Assembly (NCBI GenBank): GCA_937902275.1
Contig: CALFNW010000077.1
Coordinates: 1 to 56,298, forward strand
Source: UBA4717 sp002404395
GTDB lineage: Bacteria > Bacillota > Clostridia > Oscillospirales > CAG-272
Direction of reading: 5' to 3'
DNA length: 56,298 nucleotides
Below are positions 32,982 through 41,962 of the stretch, piece after piece; the stretch's first letter is position 1; the number at the start of each line of letters is the position of its first letter. The notes under the pieces were generated by a model. It made no database searches. It had not been told where the DNA came from and was given only the letters and a program-made list of their open reading frames with translations. The position numbers were made by a program, and so were the translations under genes.

Positions 32982-34091
32982 TTAATACGAGCTGTTGGCA
33001 GTGCAGGTGCGAAGCGAAAAGCTTTGGATCACTTCATCGTTTACTTCGACCTCAGGTGTGAGTGCGGACAAAAAGTTTGAAAGTTTGGCGCTTTCAAGGG
33101 TGCTTTCAAAGTCTGTGAAGAAAGCGGAGTTGGCTTCGTCTGCATAGGCGCGTGCTTCAAGCGGCTCGCGTTTGATTATGTGTATGCCGATCTCGCTTTC
33201 GACGTATGCGCTCTCGCCCTCGTTCATCGAAAGGGCTTTTTTGATAAGATCTGTAGGCAGTCTTGTGGATGAGGCGGTTACATAGTAACCGTTCGGATAG
33301 ATATTCATTGTGGTGTCGGCGGTGTTTGCCTGCATGAGTGCGTCAAAATCCCCGCCGGCGTTAATATCCGCATATATAGATTTTGCAAGCGAGGTCTTTT
33401 CCGCCTTTTCCTCGTCGCTCAACTCGCGCGTTTTATAGGTCCCGGTGCTGCTGTCGATTATCAGATCTCCCTCGTCGTCGCGCGCAAAATCCTTGACATT
33501 GTTGATATATATGTGCTTGATCCTTACGTATTCGGAGTCAAAATAGTTATCGCGCTCCTTGTCGGTCAGCGCAAGCTCTCCGCCCTCGGCAAAAAGCGAC
33601 TGACGCTCAAGTTCGATCTTCTTTTGCTTAATATAGATCTCTTTAAGCATGGAGGAAGTGACGCCGTAAGCGGAAAGGGCGCTGTCAAGCTTTTCGCGGC
33701 TGCCCTCTTTTTCAATGAGCGAGGCGATGTAATCTTCAACGGATTTGGTATCGTCGTTTGAAAGCTTGATATTTGCTTCCTTTGCAAGTTCAAGCAGCAC
33801 CACATTGTTTTTGATATTTTCAAGCGCGACCGATGAAAGCAATGCTTCTACCGTAGTTCCGTTTTCGGAAACCTTATAGTTCCATGCCTCGTCCGTATCC
33901 TGACCGCCGAGATAGTAGTTCAAAAAGAGGTACTTGTAGCCCGAAAGCCAATACAGATATTCGTTTTCGCTTGCAGTGGTGCTTTTATACTTCAAAGCAT
34001 ACTTTTCGCTTGTGCAGGCGCTTGTAAAAATAAGCGCAGTCAGAGTGATCACTGCCAAAAGCAGCGAGATGATCCTTGTTTTTCTTTTCAT
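32982..34091 (-). CDS. PrsA/SurA-like peptidyl-prolyl isomerase lipoprotein
   Basis: A 369-residue exported protein with a lipoprotein signal: basic MKRKTR, hydrophobic SLLLAVITLTALIF, lipobox TSAC with the cysteine near residue 26. A helical SurA_N-like region and a parvulin-like segment follow (YVRIKHIYINNVKDF to YVESEIGIHIIKREPLEA). Such lipoproteins help exported proteins fold at the outer membrane face. The parvulin core is degenerate compared with PrsA, so isomerase activity is uncertain. ATG 34091 has GGGG upstream and a 7-bp hairpin before it. It precedes the CsaB fusion on the same strand. Confidence 0.75.
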   Translation of the reverse strand: MKRKTRIISLLLAVITLTALIFTSACTSEKYALKYKSTTASENEYLYWLSGYKYLFLNYYLGGQDTDEAWNYKVSENGTTVEALLSSVALENIKNNVVLLELAKEANIKLSNDDTKSVEDYIASLIEKEGSREKLDSALSAYGVTSSMLKEIYIKQKKIELERQSLFAEGGELALTDKERDNYFDSEYVRIKHIYINNVKDFARDDEGDLIIDSSTGTYKTRELSDEEKAEKTSLAKSIYADINAGGDFDALMQANTADTTMNIYPNGYYVTASSTRLPTDLIKKALSMNEGESAYVESEIGIHIIKREPLEARAYADEANSAFFTDFESTLESAKLSNFLSALTPEVEVNDEVIQSFSLRTCTANSSY

Positions 34092-34105
34092 TGTTTTCCC
34101 CGATC

Positions 34106-34122
34106 TTGCCGACACTCGGCAA
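34106..34122 (-). other. Small hairpin in the leader of the PrsA-like gene
   Basis: Perfect 7-bp stem TTGCCGA/TCGGCAA with the 3-nt loop GTG (minus strand), ending 15 nt before the start codon. The geometry (6-7 bp, 3-nt loop, directly upstream of the ribosome site) is like the start hairpins elsewhere in the window, but the flanks differ. Confidence 0.45.
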
Positions 34123-34154
34123 ACTGTTATTGATTTGCACGGGCATATATTGTT

Positions 34155-34183
34155 ATTATATCCCTAAAGTATGAACGCTTCAA
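34155..34183 (-). promoter_or_regulatory. Promoter of the PrsA-like/CsaB genes
   Basis: TTGAAG (34183-34178), 17-bp spacer, TATAAT (34160-34155) on the minus strand, starting 3 bp after the mfd stop codon and 64 bp before the start. Confidence 0.55.
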
Positions 34184-34185
34184 GA

Positions 34186-37100
34186 CTATTTCAGAGATTT
34201 GTTTATAAGCGCATGATAGTCCGAGAGCATTTGCGTTATCAATTCAAGCGGATCGTCCCCGCGGCGCAGACGGTATATGATCGTCGGTTTGCCGGCTGCC
34301 GAGAGCAAAAATGCTCCCTTGTATTTTTCGTTGATCTCGCCCCATGCCTGATAGTCGATGCGTTCGGCAAGCAGACTTATCATAGTGCCGCGATGTTCGA
34401 TCTTGGTTATCCCCGTTGCCGCGCCGAGGTTGCGCATAAGCGAAACGTACAGCAGATTTCGACAGGGACGCGGCGGCTCTCCGTAGCGGTCGCACAGCTC
34501 GTCTCCGATATCGTCGAAATCTTCGGTATTTTCGATGTGCGCGATCTTTTTGTACATTTCCATGCGGCCCGAAGTCGTTTTGATATAGTTTTCCGGAATA
34601 TAAGCGTCAAAGTTTACGTCAACCGAACACTCGGGCTTGACCGACGGCTTTTCGCCCTTTTCTTCAAGAATGGCTTCGTTGAGGATCTTGATATACAGAT
34701 CGTATCCTATGCTGTCAAGATGACCGTGCTGTTCGGCGCCGAGCAGGTTGCCGGCGCCGCGGATCTCAAGGTCGCGCATCGCGATTCTGAAGCCGGCGCC
34801 GAACTCCGTATATTCTTTTATTGCGGCAAGCCGCTTGGAGGCGATCTCCGAAAGGGCTTTGTTTTTCGGATATGTGAAGTAAGCGTACGCGCGGCGGCTG
34901 CTTCTGCCTACCCGTCCGCGAAGCTGATGGAGCTGTGAAAGCCCGAGACGGTCAGCGTTGTCGATTATCAGCGTGTTCGCGTTCGGCACGTCAACACCGG
35001 TTTCAATGATCGTGGTGCTGACGAGCACGTCGATATCGCCGTTGACAAGGTCGCGCCAGATATCAGACAGCATATCTTTGTCCATTCTGCCGTGTGCAAC
35101 TGCCACCCTGACGTCGGGTATCGCTTCTTTGATCTTCGCGGCGACGGTGGTTATCCCCTCAATATTGTTGTGCAGGTAGAATACCTGACCGCCGCGGCGA
35201 AGCTCCTTGCGAATCGCTTCGTTTATTATCATGTCGTCATGCTCAAGCACATACGATTGGACCGGGAAACGGTCGCCGGGCGCTTCGTCAAGTATCGACA
35301 TGTCGCGGATACCGCTCATTGCCATGTTGAGCGTTCGCGGTATGGGCGTTGCAGTCAGGGTGAGTATATCGACGTCGCTGGAAAGTCCTTTGAGCTTTTC
35401 TTTTTGCGCGACACCGAAGCGTTGCTCCTCGTCGATTATTACAAGCCCCAGATCCTTGAATTTAACATCTTTTGAGATGAGTCGGTGAGTACCTACGATT
35501 ATGTCAATGTCTCCGCGCCTTAACTTGCGCAGGGTCTCTTCATTCTGTTTCGGTGTGCGGAAGCCCGAGAGCATTTCGCATTTGACCGGGAAGCCTCTCA
35601 TTCGCGAGAGCAGAGTGCGGTAATGTTGAAAAGCAAGTATTGTGGTCGGTACGAGTATAGCGGTCTGCTTGCCGTTCATTGCCGCCTTGAAAGCGGCGCG
35701 CAATGCCACTTCGGTTTTGCCGTAGCCGACGTCGCCGCAGATCAGACGATCCATCGGTACTTTTTTCTGCATGTCGGATTTGACATCCGAAATTGCCGAA
35801 AGCTGCCCGTCGGTCTCCTCATAATCGAATGCGGAATCAAATTCGACCTGAGCGTCGTCATCTTCAGAGAAGGCGAAGCCTTCGCGGGTCTGTCGCTCAG
35901 CGTAAAGCTTTATAAGCTCTTTTGCCATGCTTTTGGCGGCGGTCTTGGCACGGCTTTTTGCCTTGCCCCAATCCGATCCGCCCATTTTTGAAAGCTTAAC
36001 AAGCCCGTCCTCGCTGCGAGCACCTATATATTTTGATACATTGTCAAGCTGATTTGTCGGAATGAACAGCGTGTCGCTTCCGGCGTAGCGTATCCTTATA
36101 TAATCCTTGGTTACTCCGTCAACCGTGAGCTTTTCTATGCCTACGTACTGTCCGATTCCGTAGTTGACGTGAACCACATAGTCGCCTTCGTTAAGATCGG
36201 TATACGAGAGTATCGAGCGTTCCTGTTCTTTGCGGGTCTGCTTTTTGCGGCTTTGAATTTTTGCTGAGCGCGCATAGCTGCCCGTCGGAAGCATACTGAG
36301 CACCGCAAAGCGTTCGCCGGTGAGCTCAAAGCCCGGGATCGACGTGCCGGTCAGGACATAGGCAACGCGCGGCAAAAGCTCGTCTGACGAAAGCTCGTTT
36401 TTCACGTTTACCGCGTTGATACCGGAGTCGAACAGGGCGGATTGCACACTCTTGACCGCCGCCTCATTTTCACAGATGACCGCGGCGGTATATCCGCGTT
36501 TCATATAGCTTTCAAGGTCATCCCGAAGCAGTTCGAGGTTGTCGGCATAGTTGACCGTTTGCTTGGTGTCAAACGAGAAAAGTCCCGCGCTTCTGCGTTC
36601 ATGATTCCCGACAAACGTATCAATAACAACGAAGCCGCATATGTCGGTAAATTCTTCAAAATCGCCGAAGTTCTTTGCGTATGTGCCGTTTTTCAGGGCG
36701 ATCAATCCGTCCTCGGCAAGTGAAACGAGCTCTTCGTTTATGTGCCAATCGTAGCCTTTTACTCGCTCGGCGCAGGCGTTGCTCTCCTGCATAAAGATGA
36801 GCGGAGCTTTTCCGTTGTTAAGGTTTTTGTCAAGGTAATAGTCAAGCAGGCAGTAACCCTCGGAATATATAACCGGAAGATATTTGTCTATAAAGTCAAG
36901 CTCAAGTCCGTTGTTTATTGCGTCAAGTTCCTCGGCAAGCTCGTTTTTGATACGTTCGTTTTTGGCTTTTTTTATCAGACTTTGAACCGTTTTCCCGATC
37001 TCGCGGCGCGCTTCCTCCGAGGGGATCAGCTCACGTGCCGGGGGTATTGTGACGGTAACGATATTCTCGGTCTTGCGTTGAGTCATCAGATCAAAATATC

Positions 37101-37731
37101 CCATCTGATCTATGTCGGTATCAAAAAAGTCGATTCGTACGGGTGACGGACAGAGCGGCGGAAATACGTCGATTATGCCGCCGCGTACTGCGAACTGCCC
37201 CACGCCGTCAACCATCTCGGTGCGCACATATCCGCCCATGAGAAGTTTTTTGACAAGCTCGGACGGATCATAAGGCGTGTCAAGCGACAGTTTTATTGTA
37301 CATTCTCTGAGGTATTCGGGCGGCATCGTCATTTGCAGGGCGGCATCCGGCGTAGCTATGATCGCTCCGGCGGTGCCCGAAAGCACAAGCTCGGATAAGA
37401 CTTTAAGCCTCTCATGTTCGTAATCATGGGAGGCTTTAATATTATGGAATATAAAATCGCGCAGCGGGTAACTCAACGGCTCAATGCCGCAATCGGTAAG
37501 AATATTGAAAAGCCGCAGACCTTCCTTTTCGCCGGGTACCAGAATCAGCGGCGGCAGAGGACAGTTGGCGGTCAGGTCGTCGATCGCGCTTGCATAGAAT
37601 GCGGCGCGTGCTCCGTCCGAAAGTCCGGTTACGGTTATCGGGCGTGCTTTTTCGGTCTTCATGCGCTCACGAAGCTTCAAAAAGCCCTCGTATTCACGCT
37701 CATTTTTGATTTTATCGCATAACATTCTCAT
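34186..37731 (-). CDS. mfd: Transcription-repair coupling factor Mfd
   Basis: Mfd pushes stalled RNA polymerase off lesions and recruits UvrA. The roughly 1181-residue protein has an N-terminal UvrB-like part (QFAVRGGIIDVFP). The RNA-polymerase-interacting domain is EGDYVVHVNYGIGQYVGIEKL. The RecG-like helicase carries Walker A GDVGYGKTEVALRAAF, DEEQ in VIIDEEQRFG, TATPIPRTLNMA and QLRGRVGRSSRRAYAY. The TRCF C-terminal domain is VDVNFDAYIPENYI. Start candidates are ATG 37731 (GGTG 5 nt upstream, preferred), ATG 37725 and a TTG at 37752. pth is 42 bp upstream and probably co-transcribed. Full length. Confidence 0.97.
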   Translation of the reverse strand: MRMLCDKIKNEREYEGFLKLRERMKTEKARPITVTGLSDGARAAFYASAIDDLTANCPLPPLILVPGEKEGLRLFNILTDCGIEPLSYPLRDFIFHNIKASHDYEHERLKVLSELVLSGTAGAIIATPDAALQMTMPPEYLRECTIKLSLDTPYDPSELVKKLLMGGYVRTEMVDGVGQFAVRGGIIDVFPPLCPSPVRIDFFDTDIDQMGYFDLMTQRKTENIVTVTIPPARELIPSEEARREIGKTVQSLIKKAKNERIKNELAEELDAINNGLELDFIDKYLPVIYSEGYCLLDYYLDKNLNNGKAPLIFMQESNACAERVKGYDWHINEELVSLAEDGLIALKNGTYAKNFGDFEEFTDICGFVVIDTFVGNHERRSAGLFSFDTKQTVNYADNLELLRDDLESYMKRGYTAAVICENEAAVKSVQSALFDSGINAVNVKNELSSDELLPRVAYVLTGTSIPGFELTGERFAVLSMLPTGSYARSAKIQSRKKQTRKEQERSILSYTDLNEGDYVVHVNYGIGQYVGIEKLTVDGVTKDYIRIRYAGSDTLFIPTNQLDNVSKYIGARSEDGLVKLSKMGGSDWGKAKSRAKTAAKSMAKELIKLYAERQTREGFAFSEDDDAQVEFDSAFDYEETDGQLSAISDVKSDMQKKVPMDRLICGDVGYGKTEVALRAAFKAAMNGKQTAILVPTTILAFQHYRTLLSRMRGFPVKCEMLSGFRTPKQNEETLRKLRRGDIDIIVGTHRLISKDVKFKDLGLVIIDEEQRFGVAQKEKLKGLSSDVDILTLTATPIPRTLNMAMSGIRDMSILDEAPGDRFPVQSYVLEHDDMIINEAIRKELRRGGQVFYLHNNIEGITTVAAKIKEAIPDVRVAVAHGRMDKDMLSDIWRDLVNGDIDVLVSTTIIETGVDVPNANTLIIDNADRLGLSQLHQLRGRVGRSSRRAYAYFTYPKNKALSEIASKRLAAIKEYTEFGAGFRIAMRDLEIRGAGNLLGAEQHGHLDSIGYDLYIKILNEAILEEKGEKPSVKPECSVDVNFDAYIPENYIKTTSGRMEMYKKIAHIENTEDFDDIGDELCDRYGEPPRPCRNLLYVSLMRNLGAATGITKIEHRGTMISLLAERIDYQAWGEINEKYKGAFLLSAAGKPTIIYRLRRGDDPLELITQMLSDYHALINKSLK

Positions 37732-37773
37732 ATTTTCACCATTTGTTTGCAATATCGCGCAGATCCGAAATTC

Positions 37774-38406
37774 TTACTTTCGATTGTACAGGTTCATAGC
37801 TTTTTCAATATCGCCGCCGAGCATGAGTCTCAGTGCGTCGGCGGCGTTTGTCAGCGCACCGAAGAAGGACTCGCGCAATTCATCGGGTATTTCTCCGAGC
37901 ACCCAATCCGCAAGGTCATAATCGGGATGCGGTTTTGCGCCGACTCCGAGCTTGATCCTCGGAAAAGCATCGCTTGAGAGCTGATATATAATGCTTTTTA
38001 TGCCGTTATGTCCGCCGTCGCTTCCGCTTTTGCGTATGCGCAGCTTCCCCGGTTCAAGCGAAATATCGTCAAAAATTACGATAATGTTTTCCGATGGTAT
38101 TTTGTAAAATGCGGCAGCCTCGCGAAGTGCTTCACCCGAATTGTTCATGAAGGTCTGCGGCTTCATGAACAGTACGCGCTTATCTGATATTTCGGCTTCT
38201 CCGCAGAGCGCTTTGTATTTCAAACGGTCGATTTTGAAGCCGTACTTCTGAGATATCAGATCAAGCGCCATAAATCCGGCATTGTGACGTGTTTTTGCGT
38301 ATTTTTCTCCCGGGTTCCCGAGTCCCGCGACTATATGTGTTACAGGCGCGCTCTTATTCGGCGATGATGCGCCTATCTGCTTGAACAGCTCGAATATGTC
38401 TGACAT
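37774..38406 (-). CDS. pth: Peptidyl-tRNA hydrolase
   Basis: Pth frees tRNA from peptidyl-tRNA that dropped off the ribosome. The 210-residue protein shows VAGLGNPGEKYAKTRHNAGFMALD (catalytic His in TRHNAG), FMKPQTFMNNSGEA and SDGGHNGIKSI. An N-terminal extension of about 20 residues before HIVAGLGNPG is longer than in most homologues. ATG 38406 has GGGG upstream; an earlier in-frame codon at 38472 falls in the rplS terminator and is unlikely. The order pth-mfd is common in Firmicutes. Confidence 0.95.
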   Translation of the reverse strand: MSDIFELFKQIGASSPNKSAPVTHIVAGLGNPGEKYAKTRHNAGFMALDLISQKYGFKIDRLKYKALCGEAEISDKRVLFMKPQTFMNNSGEALREAAAFYKIPSENIIVIFDDISLEPGKLRIRKSGSDGGHNGIKSIIYQLSSDAFPRIKLGVGAKPHPDYDLADWVLGEIPDELRESFFGALTNAADALRLMLGGDIEKAMNLYNRK

Positions 38407-38448
38407 ATTAAACCCCGATTCGATTTGATTTGTTTTCCGTAAAGCGAC

Positions 38449-38481
38449 AAAAGAACTGTAACCCGAGGGCACAGTTCTTTT
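38449..38481 (-). terminator. Terminator of rplS
   Basis: Perfect 11-bp stem AAAAGAACTGT/ACAGTTCTTTT with an 11-nt loop, beginning 19 nt after the rplS stop on the minus strand. Confidence 0.8.
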
Positions 38482-38499
38482 ACGCTGATTTGCTTGTTA

Positions 38500-38859
38500 T
38501 CAGATGCGTTCCTTAACCTTGGAGCTCTTGCCCACTCTGTCGCGCAGGTAGTTAAGCTTAGCGCGTCTTACCTTACCGACTCTGGTGGTCTCAACTTTGA
38601 CCACGTTGGGAGAGTGAAGCGGAAACGTCTTTTCAACACCGCAACCGTACGCGATGCGTCTGACTGTGAAGGTTTCGGAAATTCCGCCGCCACGCTTAGC
38701 GATAACGGTTCCCTCAAAAAGCTGGATTCTTTCCTTGTTGCCTTCCTTGCCCTTGCCGGTTTCAACAATACGAATGTGAACGCGTACATTGTTGCCGACT
38801 ACGATCTCCGGAACTTCTTCCTTCAACTGCTCATTTGTAAAAGCCTTGATAAGATCCAT
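38500..38859 (-). CDS. rplS: Large-subunit ribosomal protein L19
   Basis: L19 sits at the 30S-50S interface. The 119-residue protein is basic and shows VRVHIRIVETGKGKEGNKERIQ, FEGTVIAKRGGG, SETFTVRRIAYGCGVEKTFP, HSPNVVKVE and RRAKLNYLRDRVGKSSKVKER, all L19 hallmarks. AAGGAGG is 7 nt before ATG 38859. It is monocistronic here, with its own promoter, leader and terminator, separated from the rimM-trmD genes it normally follows. Confidence 0.98.
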   Translation of the reverse strand: MDLIKAFTNEQLKEEVPEIVVGNNVRVHIRIVETGKGKEGNKERIQLFEGTVIAKRGGGISETFTVRRIAYGCGVEKTFPLHSPNVVKVETTRVGKVRRAKLNYLRDRVGKSSKVKERI

Positions 38860-38940
38860 TTTGGCTTCCTCCTTATAAATCCGGACATTCATGCAGAGCT
38901 TCGCAGAGGACTGTCCTGTCGCTTGTGTAACAAACGTACT
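38860..38940 (-). ncRNA. Possible L19 leader (autoregulatory 5' UTR of rplS)
   Basis: The transcript from the promoter at 38946-38974 has about 80 nt of leader with a possible GGACA/TGTCC stem enclosing the CTCTGC-GAAG-CTCTGC direct repeat. L19 leaders that bind the protein are known in Firmicutes. The match here is by position and rough fold only. Confidence 0.35.
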
Positions 38941-38945
38941 GAGCA

Positions 38946-38974
38946 AGTATATCACATTTGTTTTGAAATTGCAA
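38946..38974 (-). promoter_or_regulatory. Promoter of rplS
   Basis: TTGCAA (38974-38969), 17-bp spacer, TATACT (38951-38946) on the minus strand. The -35 box lies one base from the long hairpin at 38976-39012. Confidence 0.65.
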
Positions 38975-38975
38975 G

Positions 38976-39012
38976 TTTTTTTGAGAAAAATTTTGAATTT
39001 TTCTCAAAAAAA
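38976..39012. terminator. AT-rich perfect hairpin between the acyl-CoA ligase gene and rplS
   Basis: A 17-bp perfect stem (TTTTTTTGAGAAAAATT with its complement) and a 3-nt loop, 64 nt after the ligase stop. U-rich arms make it a plausible low-GC terminator on the minus strand, though a classical trailing U-tract is missing there. Confidence 0.6.
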
Positions 39013-39075
39013 GCGTTGTGCTGTCACGAGTGTACAGTGTTCGCGATGCTTTACGATGGATTTGAAGCATATCAC

Positions 39076-40839
39076 TTATTTGGTTTCTTCCGTGCCTTCG
39101 TCGGCGTTTTTGCTTATACCGTCGGTCGCGGAAGCGGTCTCGTCCGAGCCGAGTCCGACGCGGCGGATCTTTCGTGAGGTGGTCTTTTCAAACTCGACAT
39201 TGCGCAGTTTTACCTTGGCTATTTTCTTATATGAAGGAAGCGTGTCGTTCATGCGGTCGATCTCGGTTTTGATGAGCTCGGCGGTTTCGGCGGGGGAATG
39301 TTCCTTCATAACGATATCGTCCGGGAAGATCTCGGCGCAGAGCGCGGTCTCCTCGCCGTTTTCGTTTTTGAGTGCGTATACAACGACTTCGGCAATGTAG
39401 GGAAGTCCCATGATATATTCCTCTATCTCCTCGGGATATACATTTTTGCCGTTTTTCAGTACGATCAGATTCTTTTTGCGTCCGGTTATAAATATCTGAT
39501 TTGCCTCATTGATCTTGCCGTAGTCACCGGTGCGGAAGAAACCGGTTTCGGTAAATGCCGCTTTGGTAGCCTCGGGATTCTTGTAGTAGCCGAGCATAAC
39601 TATGTCGCCCTTTACGCAGATCTCGCCTTCGCCGTCCTCATTCGGCTCGTCTATAAACACGTCGATGCACGGAAGCTTAACGCCGACAGAGCGGAAATCG
39701 TTGAACATATCGCGGTTTGCGCTTACAAGCGGCGAACATTCAGTAATGCCGTATCCGTTTATAAGGTTGATTCCGACCACATCGAAAAATTCGGCAAGTT
39801 CGGGACGGATCGGAGCGCCGCCGCAGACGATTTTCTTGAGTTTGCCGCCGAATACCTCGCGCACCGACTTGAACATTACGGGGCGCATATCGACTCCGAC
39901 GCGTCTGAGCGCGGCGGACGCTTTTACAAGCTTGTCAAAAGCCTTTGCTTTGCCCGACTGTTCGATCGTATGGCGGATCTTTTTGTAAATGTTTTCGACA
40001 AAAAGCGGTACGAGCATTATATATTCGGGTTTGAAGAGCTTCATGTTTGCGGCAACGTTCCTGAGCGAATCGTTTATGCAAACGGTCGAATGATGATGCA
40101 GTGAAACAAGCAGATCGCATACCGCTTCATAGGTGTGATTGTACGGCAAAACCGACATACCCACTTCGTACACGGTTGAGACCTGAAGTCCGTAATATAC
40201 GCCGGATACGAGGTTCTTAAGCGACAGCATTACGCCCTTTGCCGCTCCGGTAGTGCCTGAGGTATAAACGAGCATTTTTAATTCGTCAAACTTCGGCTCA
40301 AGCGACGTATATGAGGTATCGCCGGCGTCAAAGAGCGACGCGCCCTTGTCGTAAAGCATTTCATAGGTCATGAAACGGTCGTCGCCTTCATGAGCGCAGT
40401 CGATCGAAATGAATTTTTTGACCTTCTTCAGTTCGGGACTGATCTCCTCGATCTTTTTTGAGTATGTTGCGGAATATATAACGTACTCTGCGTCGCCGTG
40501 GTCGAGGACGTGAGCAAGCTCGGATGCCGGAAGCTCGCGGTCGGCGGGAAGAAATACGCCCTCCGAATTAAGTACCGAAAGGTAGAATGCTATCCACTCG
40601 TAGCGATTTTCCGCAACTATCGCAACGTGCGCCTTGCCGGCTCCGATCGACGCGAGACCTGTGCCGAGCACCCGTGTGTCGCGAATAAATTCGGAATAGG
40701 TAACATCGACAATGTCTCCGCCCTTTTTGTAGCGGTAGGCAATTTTGTCGGGCACCTCTTTTTCAGCCTGCTCTAACATATCTTTGAAGTCTTTTATCGG
40801 TTTGACGTCATACAACGGATAATCGTGCTTATAATTCAT
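39076..40839 (-). CDS. AMP-forming long-chain fatty acid--CoA ligase (AMP-binding family)
   Basis: The 587-residue ANL-superfamily enzyme activates a carboxylate, probably a fatty acid, with ATP and CoA. It has the P-loop-like VYTSGTTGAAKGVMLS, NGYGITECSPLVS, the GFFRTGDYGKI hinge-side motif and GRKKNLIVLKNGKNVYPEEIE. The catalytic lysine lies in a TTSRKIRR context near the C-terminus. An acidic tail of about 25 residues ends the protein. GGAGGG precedes the ATG and a promoter lies at 40880-40908. It stands alone; substrate chain length cannot be inferred. Confidence 0.9.
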   Translation of the reverse strand: MNYKHDYPLYDVKPIKDFKDMLEQAEKEVPDKIAYRYKKGGDIVDVTYSEFIRDTRVLGTGLASIGAGKAHVAIVAENRYEWIAFYLSVLNSEGVFLPADRELPASELAHVLDHGDAEYVIYSATYSKKIEEISPELKKVKKFISIDCAHEGDDRFMTYEMLYDKGASLFDAGDTSYTSLEPKFDELKMLVYTSGTTGAAKGVMLSLKNLVSGVYYGLQVSTVYEVGMSVLPYNHTYEAVCDLLVSLHHHSTVCINDSLRNVAANMKLFKPEYIMLVPLFVENIYKKIRHTIEQSGKAKAFDKLVKASAALRRVGVDMRPVMFKSVREVFGGKLKKIVCGGAPIRPELAEFFDVVGINLINGYGITECSPLVSANRDMFNDFRSVGVKLPCIDVFIDEPNEDGEGEICVKGDIVMLGYYKNPEATKAAFTETGFFRTGDYGKINEANQIFITGRKKNLIVLKNGKNVYPEEIEEYIMGLPYIAEVVVYALKNENGEETALCAEIFPDDIVMKEHSPAETAELIKTEIDRMNDTLPSYKKIAKVKLRNVEFEKTTSRKIRRVGLGSDETASATDGISKNADEGTEETK

Positions 40840-40879
40840 CAGGTTGCCCTCCGATTTTTTTATTTGTTATCAATCACAT

Positions 40880-40908
40880 ATTTTATCATAAAAAGTTTTG
40901 CCGGGCAA
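40880..40908 (-). promoter_or_regulatory. Promoter of the acyl-CoA ligase gene
   Basis: TTGCCC (40908-40903), 17-bp spacer, TAAAAT (40885-40880) on the minus strand. The rest of the gap to the divergent promoter (40909-41053) shows no further feature that I recognise. Confidence 0.5.
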
Positions 40909-41053
40909 GCCTGCGGGCAAATATTTACAATATATTAAAACGGCGTTTTAATTCTCAAGTGTAATTTCGCATATTAGATGTTTCCAAAGTCGGAATACAG
41001 CGCGTATTACAAATTTTTGTCATACAAACCGTTATAATTGTCGTTTATTGTTG

Positions 41054-41082
41054 TTGACAAACAGGCGGCAATTTGGTAAAAT
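41054..41082 (+). promoter_or_regulatory. Promoter of the wzz-cpsD-cpsB module
   Basis: TTGACA (41054-41059), 17-bp spacer, TAAAAT (41077-41082). The leader of about 85 nt carries a hairpin CGGCAG-TATC-CTGCCG (41139-41154) just before the AAAGGTG ribosome site. Confidence 0.7.
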
Positions 41083-41173
41083 GTAAAGTGGGTCGGGTTG
41101 ACCGAGAATTTGATTTCCCCCGATACGCCAAACTATGACGGCAGTATCCTGCCGCAGAAAGGTGACTTTTTTT

Positions 41174-41962
41174 ATGAATGATAGCATAACCGAAAATGAT
41201 AACATTACCGAGATAGATCTCCTTGAAGTGCTGAAAATGGTGCTTAAGCGTTGGTGGATCATTCTGATCTCGGCGGTAATATGCGCAGTGATAGGATATG
41301 TTTATTCCACTGTGGCGGTAACACCGCTGTACGCTTCCGAGACGACTTTCCTTGTTAATCCCGAATTCAGCAATTCACAGACCACAACGATAACTACTGC
41401 CGCGCAGACTGTCGATTATGTAAACAAGTCGATGAAAACTTATATGAATCTGCTCGGCAACGACGAGTTCTACGAAATGCTTGAATCCGCACTTGACGGA
41501 AAGTGCTCGGTCGATTATAACAAACAGATGTTAAAGAGAATGATCGGCTATTCTTCGATAGACGATACCGAGCTTTTTAAAGTACGCGTACTGTCGCAGA
41601 ATCCCGAGGATGCGTACATAATCGTAAAGGAAATGGAAGAGCTGGCGCCCGAACGCATAGCGCAGATCAGAGGCTTTGAAGCGCTCAAAGTGGTTGACCA
41701 TGTGCTCGGTCCGGACGACATGGTGGTAAACGACAGCAAAACCAAAAATTCGGTGCTTGCCGCACTTGTGGGAATAATTCTTTCGGCGGCTTTGGTCGTG
41801 CTTGTGGGAATGCTTGACACAAGGATCTTTTCGGAGTCGGATATAAAGAAAAAATATAAATATCCGGTACTCGGTGTGATCCCGAATTTTGATGAAGCGA
41901 AGAATGACAACAACAAATACACATATAATTACGGAGGTAAGCAGAATGAGAAAGCACAGTAA
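41174..41962 (+). CDS. Wzz-type chain-length determinant / BY-kinase activator (CapA/YveK type)
   Basis: A 262-residue membrane protein with a short cytoplasmic N-terminus (ITEIDLLEVLKMVLKRWW, the Wzz N-terminal motif) and a membrane helix (IILISAVICAVIGYVYSTV). An external helical domain, a second membrane helix (SVLAALVGIILSAALVVLVGML) and a cytoplasmic tail (KYPVLGVIPNFDE) follow. In Firmicutes this protein activates the separate tyrosine kinase encoded next to it and sets polymer length. AAAGGTG is upstream of ATG 41174. Its last 17 bp overlap the kinase gene. Confidence 0.92.
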   Translation: MNDSITENDNITEIDLLEVLKMVLKRWWIILISAVICAVIGYVYSTVAVTPLYASETTFLVNPEFSNSQTTTITTAAQTVDYVNKSMKTYMNLLGNDEFYEMLESALDGKCSVDYNKQMLKRMIGYSSIDDTELFKVRVLSQNPEDAYIIVKEMEELAPERIAQIRGFEALKVVDHVLGPDDMVVNDSKTKNSVLAALVGIILSAALVVLVGMLDTRIFSESDIKKKYKYPVLGVIPNFDEAKNDNNKYTYNYGGKQNEKAQ